From assembly GCA_002435875.1 (NCBI GenBank), contig DIVN01000274.1:1340-10563 (forward strand): DNA of 9,224 nt, read 5' to 3'. The stretch is from Anaerolineales bacterium UBA6131 (GTDB lineage Bacteria; Chloroflexota; Anaerolineae; UBA2200). Each line of letters begins with the position of its first letter. Position 1 is the stretch's first letter. The notes beneath the pieces are model-generated. The model did not search any database and was not told the DNA's origin. It worked only from the letters and a program-made list of their open reading frames with translations. Shown piece after piece: positions 6,222 through 9,224 of this stretch. Both the position numbers and the translations under genes were made by a program.

Positions 6222-7568
6222 ATGGCATTGAGCGGTCTTGACATCTACAAACTGCTGCCCAAAACGAACTGCAAGGAGTGCGGCTTTCCGACCTGTCTCG
6301 CATTCGCCATGAAACTGGCTCAGAAACAGGCTGAGCTGTCTGCGTGTCCCTACGTCTCCGCAGAGGCAAAGGACAAACTGGCCGCAGCCTCTGCTCCACC
6401 GATCAGATTGGTGACCATCGGCAGCGGGGACAGGAAGCTTGAGGTCGGCAATGAGACGGTGCTTTTCCGACACGACAAGACCTTTTTCCACCAGCCGGGC
6501 CTGTTCATCCGTGTGAAAGACACCCTTCCTGCCGCAGAGTTCGCCGCAATGGCAGAGCAGATTGCGGCCTATGAGCTTGAACGCGTGGGCATATCCATGC
6601 GGGTTACCGGACTGGCAATTGAAAACGCCTCCGGTGAGGACCAAACGTTTGCCAACTGTGCTGCAACCGCGCACGCCAAGACCAAGTCACCACTCATACT
6701 CATCTCGGACCGCGTATCAGCCATCGCAGCGGCATTGCAGAAGATTCCCGATGCTGCGCCACTGATCTATGCGGCCACACCGCAGAATGCTACAGAAATG
6801 GCCGCTTTGGCTGCCAAGCATCATTCCCCTCTTGCCGTACGAGCCAGTGACGGCTTGCAGGGTCTGGCCGAGCTTGCTCAGGCAGTAAAAGACGCTGGTG
6901 TGGAAGATCTTGTCTTGGATCCTGGTGCTCGCGACCCTCATGACAGCCTCGTCGCGATGACCCAAATCCGGCGGCTCGCGCTCAAGAGCAACTTCCGCCC
7001 ACTTGGCTACCCAATCATTGCTTTCGCTGGAGAAGGTGCAAGCTCCAAGGCAGAAGAGGCCATGGTCGCTGCGCAGTACATTGCCAAGTATGCAGGAGTC
7101 GTCGTCCTGGATCACTTTGATCCTGCAACGGTCTATCCACTCCTGACCCTGCGCCAGAACATCTATACCGATCCGCAGAAGCCCATTCAGGTTAGCCCAG
7201 GTTTGTACGAGCTCTCAGGCCCGACGGCGGATTCACCCTTGTTGGTTACAACCAACTTCTCGCTTACCTACTTTAGCGTCGCAGGCGAGGTGGAAGGCAG
7301 CGGGCGACCCACATGGTTGCTGATCGTCGACTCGGAGGGCATGTCGGTACTGACTGGTTGGGCCGCCGGGAAGTTCGATGCCGAGAAGATCGCCAAGTCG
7401 GTCAAACAATACGGTGTGGCTGACAAGATAAGCCACAAGAAGATCGTTATCCCTGGCCTGGTTGCCACGCTGTCTGGAGAACTTGAGGAAGAACTGCCTG
7501 GATGGGAGATCCGTGTAGGGCCGCGCGAGGCCATTGATATCCCTGCCTATCTAAAGACCTGGAACTAG
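6222..7568 (+). CDS. acsC: Corrinoid iron-sulfur protein large subunit (CFeSP, CdhE-type)
   Basis: The 448-residue product matches the bacterial large subunit (about 446 in Moorella). It binds the cobamide that accepts the methyl group from methyltetrahydrofolate and passes it to AcsB. The N-terminal domain has Cys17, Cys20, Cys25 and Cys42 (CKECGFPTC, then ACPY) for the [4Fe-4S] cluster that reductively reactivates Co(II). A TIM-barrel middle region follows, about residues 60-320. The C-terminal corrinoid-binding domain is marked by TTNFSLTYF, EGMSVLTGWAAGKF, IPGLVATLSGELEEE and VGPREA. The ATG at 6222 has AAGGAG (6209-6214) seven bases upstream. It is the last recognised acs gene here; the next gene, 117 bases on, looks unrelated to the pathway. 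Confidence 0.97.
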   Translation: MALSGLDIYKLLPKTNCKECGFPTCLAFAMKLAQKQAELSACPYVSAEAKDKLAAASAPPIRLVTIGSGDRKLEVGNETVLFRHDKTFFHQPGLFIRVKDTLPAAEFAAMAEQIAAYELERVGISMRVTGLAIENASGEDQTFANCAATAHAKTKSPLILISDRVSAIAAALQKIPDAAPLIYAATPQNATEMAALAAKHHSPLAVRASDGLQGLAELAQAVKDAGVEDLVLDPGARDPHDSLVAMTQIRRLALKSNFRPLGYPIIAFAGEGASSKAEEAMVAAQYIAKYAGVVVLDHFDPATVYPLLTLRQNIYTDPQKPIQVSPGLYELSGPTADSPLLVTTNFSLTYFSVAGEVEGSGRPTWLLIVDSEGMSVLTGWAAGKFDAEKIAKSVKQYGVADKISHKKIVIPGLVATLSGELEEELPGWEIRVGPREAIDIPAYLKTWN

Positions 7569-7597
7569 ATCAACCTTATCGAGAACCGCTGCGAACA

Positions 7598-7663
7598 GTG
7601 GGGCGCTATGCGCCGAAGTCCAGTTGTTGCCATGGAGCAGCACTACGGACGCAGCGCCCCCAC
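7598..7663 (+). repeat. Structured region after acsC with two competing stems
   Basis: GTGGGGCGCT (7598-7607) can pair with AGCGCCCCCAC (7653-7663), giving ten base pairs with one bulged C and a 45-base loop. That loop contains an inner stem, TGTTGC with GCAGCA. Alternatively GGCGC (7602-7606) pairs locally with GCGCC (7610-7614) around a TAT loop. The two folds share the same left arm and exclude each other. No T-run follows, so it is not a canonical terminator, but it probably marks the boundary of the acs genes. Confidence 0.5.
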
Positions 7664-7680
7664 AACTCCGTCAACGCCTT

Positions 7681-7685
7681 GAGGG
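7681..7685 (+). promoter_or_regulatory. Shine-Dalgarno-like GAGGG that questions the annotated start of the hydrolase
   Basis: GAGGG directly touches the ATG at 7686, leaving no spacer, so it cannot serve that codon in the usual way. It lies nine bases before an in-frame TTG at 7695, which is normal spacing. The true start may therefore be the TTG, which would shorten the protein by three residues. Confidence 0.4.
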
Positions 7686-8762
7686 ATGCCAAGCTTGCTC
7701 TACTTTGTATACACTGAATTGGCCGTTGGGTACATCCTCTTTTCGTTCTTGTCGTCTCTGGGAGTGCTGCAGATCGTTGCTGCCCACGAGCGTATGGCCG
7801 GCCTTGCGCTGTTTGACCGGGCCAGGCATCGTATGTGGGGGTATGTTCTTGGTGCTGCTCTGATCGCGACCAGCACGTGGGCGTTCTTTGCGAGCCAGTG
7901 GTGGCGCATTCTTACCCCTGGTCCAGCCGGCGCGGAGCTGTCGCTGCTGTACGCGGTCAGCGCCGGAGGCGCGCTTGTGCTCACCCTCGCATTGGTGTCC
8001 ATCAAGCGGCGCGCTGGATCTGACACGCTCGCTGTACCGTCCATGACGCATGGACAGGTCGTGCCATTGGGCGCCGCAACGGGGGTCCTTTCGATCCCGG
8101 GCGGTCTTGAATCTCCTGGGCCGGCGTTATGCCTGCTCTGCGGACCATGGTCTGACCGCTCGTCAATCGGCCGCATGGCAGACCAGATTGTCCAACGCGG
8201 GTGGATAGCTCTGCTTGTCGCCCTGGACCGACATGCCTACACCTTCCCGGAGATACTTACAGTGCTGCCAGCTGCTACTTCTCTGCTCACCAAACGGCCC
8301 GAAGTCGATCCCAATGGCGTGGGAGCGGTGGGCTACGACCTGGACGCTGGCCTGGCAATCCGGTCTGCGTGTTGCGACAAGAAGGTGAAGGCGGTGGCTG
8401 CTTTGGCGCCAGTGTTGGAGCGTACGGCACCAAGCCTGGACCTCTTGCGCGACATGTCCTTTTCGCAAGCATGGTCGTGGGCTTATGATCATCAGAGGTC
8501 ACGTGTCCTGGACGAGCTACACCCCTTAGATCTCCTACCTAGGCTGGAAGCGCGTTCGCTGTTGCTGGTATACGGCGCGAATGACCGACTGGCATGGCGG
8601 ACCGAGGTTGGCAACGGTCCTGCTCCATCTGCGACAAACGTGTCCCCACTGGCGGCTGCTGCAATCAGCTCGATTGACGTGCCTGGGTTGGGACACACGG
8701 ACCTGCTGAGCAGCCCAGTGTTGACCGAACGCCTGCTATCCTGGTTCGAGGAGCACCTGTAG
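7686..8762 (+). CDS. Membrane-anchored alpha/beta-hydrolase-like protein with Asp at the nucleophile elbow
   Basis: The 358-residue product has three predicted membrane helices at about 8-33, 50-72 and 84-106. A domain with alpha/beta-hydrolase (dienelactone-hydrolase-like) features follows from about 125 to the end. The strand-turn region LLCGPW (150-155), the elbow VGYDLDAG (215-222), the acid-loop YGANDRL (Asp300) and LGHTDLL (His337) fall in the expected order. The elbow normally reads G-x-S-x-G; here the nucleophile position is Asp218 and the second Gly is Asp220. Acid and His are kept, so the protein may be a non-hydrolytic relative, or may use Asp as some dehalogenases do; I cannot decide. 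The start is ATG 7686 or TTG 7695. The PAP2 gene begins four bases after its stop, so the two are probably translated together in an envelope-related unit. The family call is from motif order only. Confidence 0.72.
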   Translation: MPSLLYFVYTELAVGYILFSFLSSLGVLQIVAAHERMAGLALFDRARHRMWGYVLGAALIATSTWAFFASQWWRILTPGPAGAELSLLYAVSAGGALVLTLALVSIKRRAGSDTLAVPSMTHGQVVPLGAATGVLSIPGGLESPGPALCLLCGPWSDRSSIGRMADQIVQRGWIALLVALDRHAYTFPEILTVLPAATSLLTKRPEVDPNGVGAVGYDLDAGLAIRSACCDKKVKAVAALAPVLERTAPSLDLLRDMSFSQAWSWAYDHQRSRVLDELHPLDLLPRLEARSLLLVYGANDRLAWRTEVGNGPAPSATNVSPLAAAAISSIDVPGLGHTDLLSSPVLTERLLSWFEEHL

Positions 8763-8766
8763 TCTG

Positions 8767-9224
8767 ATGAGACTAGACCAGGTTGCGTTCGATATGTTGA
8801 ACAGCCTTGCCGGGCGCTCTGCTGCAGGGGATGTTTTGATACGCCTGTTGATGACTGACTATCTGGTCCCTACCGCCCTGGCGCTGGTGCTCTTCGGCCT
8901 GTGGTTCACTGGCAGCACTCTGGCCAGGAGAGAAGAGAACCAGCGCAGTGCACTTTTCGCAATCACCAGCATGTTCATCGCCAACCTAGTGGTTAAGGCC
9001 TGCAACCTGATGTTCTACAGGCCAAGACCTTTTGCCTTCCGTGAGGTCAACCTGCTGTTCTACTATCCTTCTGACTCTTCATTCCCAAGCAATGCAGCGA
9101 CGGTTGGCTTCTCCGTGGCAACTGCGGTCTGGCTTGCGAATCGCCGTGCTGGGCTCCTCTGCTATGTGCTGGCATCGGCCTTTGCGCTGGCGCGAGTTGC
9201 GGGTGGCGTTCACTATCCTGCCGA
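8767..9224 (+). CDS. BcrC-like PAP2 phosphatase, partial at the window end
   Basis: The frame is open to the window edge, giving 152 residues without a stop. Membrane helices are likely at about 31-50, 60-84, 110-124 and 127-145. An N-terminal LNSLAGR and the motif YRPRPF (84-89) fit the undecaprenyl-diphosphatase BcrC branch of the PAP2 family, which regenerates the lipid carrier of cell-wall synthesis. Motif 3 is present as ARVAGGVHYPA, with Arg143 and His149. Motif 2 reads SFPSNAAT (105-112), where BcrC-like enzymes have SFPSxHAT, so the conserved His is Ala110. That could impair or alter catalysis. The ATG at 8767 lies four bases after the hydrolase stop. The nearest Shine-Dalgarno sequence, GAGGAG (8748-8753), is 13 bases upstream, somewhat far, which suggests coupling to the preceding gene. 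Confidence 0.88.
   Translation, partial: MRLDQVAFDMLNSLAGRSAAGDVLIRLLMTDYLVPTALALVLFGLWFTGSTLARREENQRSALFAITSMFIANLVVKACNLMFYRPRPFAFREVNLLFYYPSDSSFPSNAATVGFSVATAVWLANRRAGLLCYVLASAFALARVAGGVHYPA

Noticed and set aside
7679..7715. Promoter-like TTGAGG and TATACA around the hydrolase start
   Set aside because: The spacing is about 23 bases, and the -10 box would lie inside the coding sequence, so the start codon would not be transcribed.

Overview
The window is a bacterial carbon monoxide dehydrogenase/acetyl-CoA synthase (CODH/ACS) locus, the carbonyl branch and methyl-transfer core of the Wood-Ljungdahl pathway. All recognisable genes lie on the + strand. The acetyl-CoA synthase is bacterial in type, because it carries the complete N-terminal domain that archaeal CdhC lacks. 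Base composition is moderately GC-rich. An anaerobic acetogen-like or CO/CO2-metabolising bacterium is clear; Chloroflexota or a deep Firmicutes/Actinobacteriota lineage is only a guess.

Layout. Positions 1-96 are an open frame that may be the tail of an upstream gene with a CPKC motif. Then come acsA (CODH, 89-2077), acsB (acetyl-CoA synthase, 2150-4432), a 262-base gap with a promoter-like element and a strong stem-loop, a small two-CBS-domain protein (4695-5114), acsD (corrinoid Fe-S protein small subunit, 5185-6153) and acsC (large subunit, 6222-7568). After a structured 117-base gap come a membrane-anchored alpha/beta-hydrolase-like protein (7686-8762) and, four bases later, a BcrC-like PAP2 phosphatase that runs off the window (8767-9224). 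No gap without a gene exceeds 300 bases. I saw no tRNA, rRNA, CRISPR array, insertion sequence or canonical hairpin-plus-T-run terminator.

How the genes work together. AcsA reduces CO2 to CO. CO reaches the nickel A-cluster of AcsB, which joins it to a methyl group delivered by AcsC/AcsD and to CoA, making acetyl-CoA. Every metal-binding residue I could check in AcsA, AcsB and AcsC is present, so the system looks functional. The nickel-insertion ATPase (cooC) and the methyltransferase (acsE) are not in this window.

The points most worth a second look are: the CBS protein, a possible adenylate sensor, placed between the catalytic and corrinoid halves of the cluster with its own candidate promoter and folded leader; short perfect hairpins just after the acsA, acsB and acsD stop codons; and two downstream membrane enzymes that each lack a hallmark catalytic residue (Ser to Asp in the hydrolase elbow, His to Ala in PAP2 motif 2).
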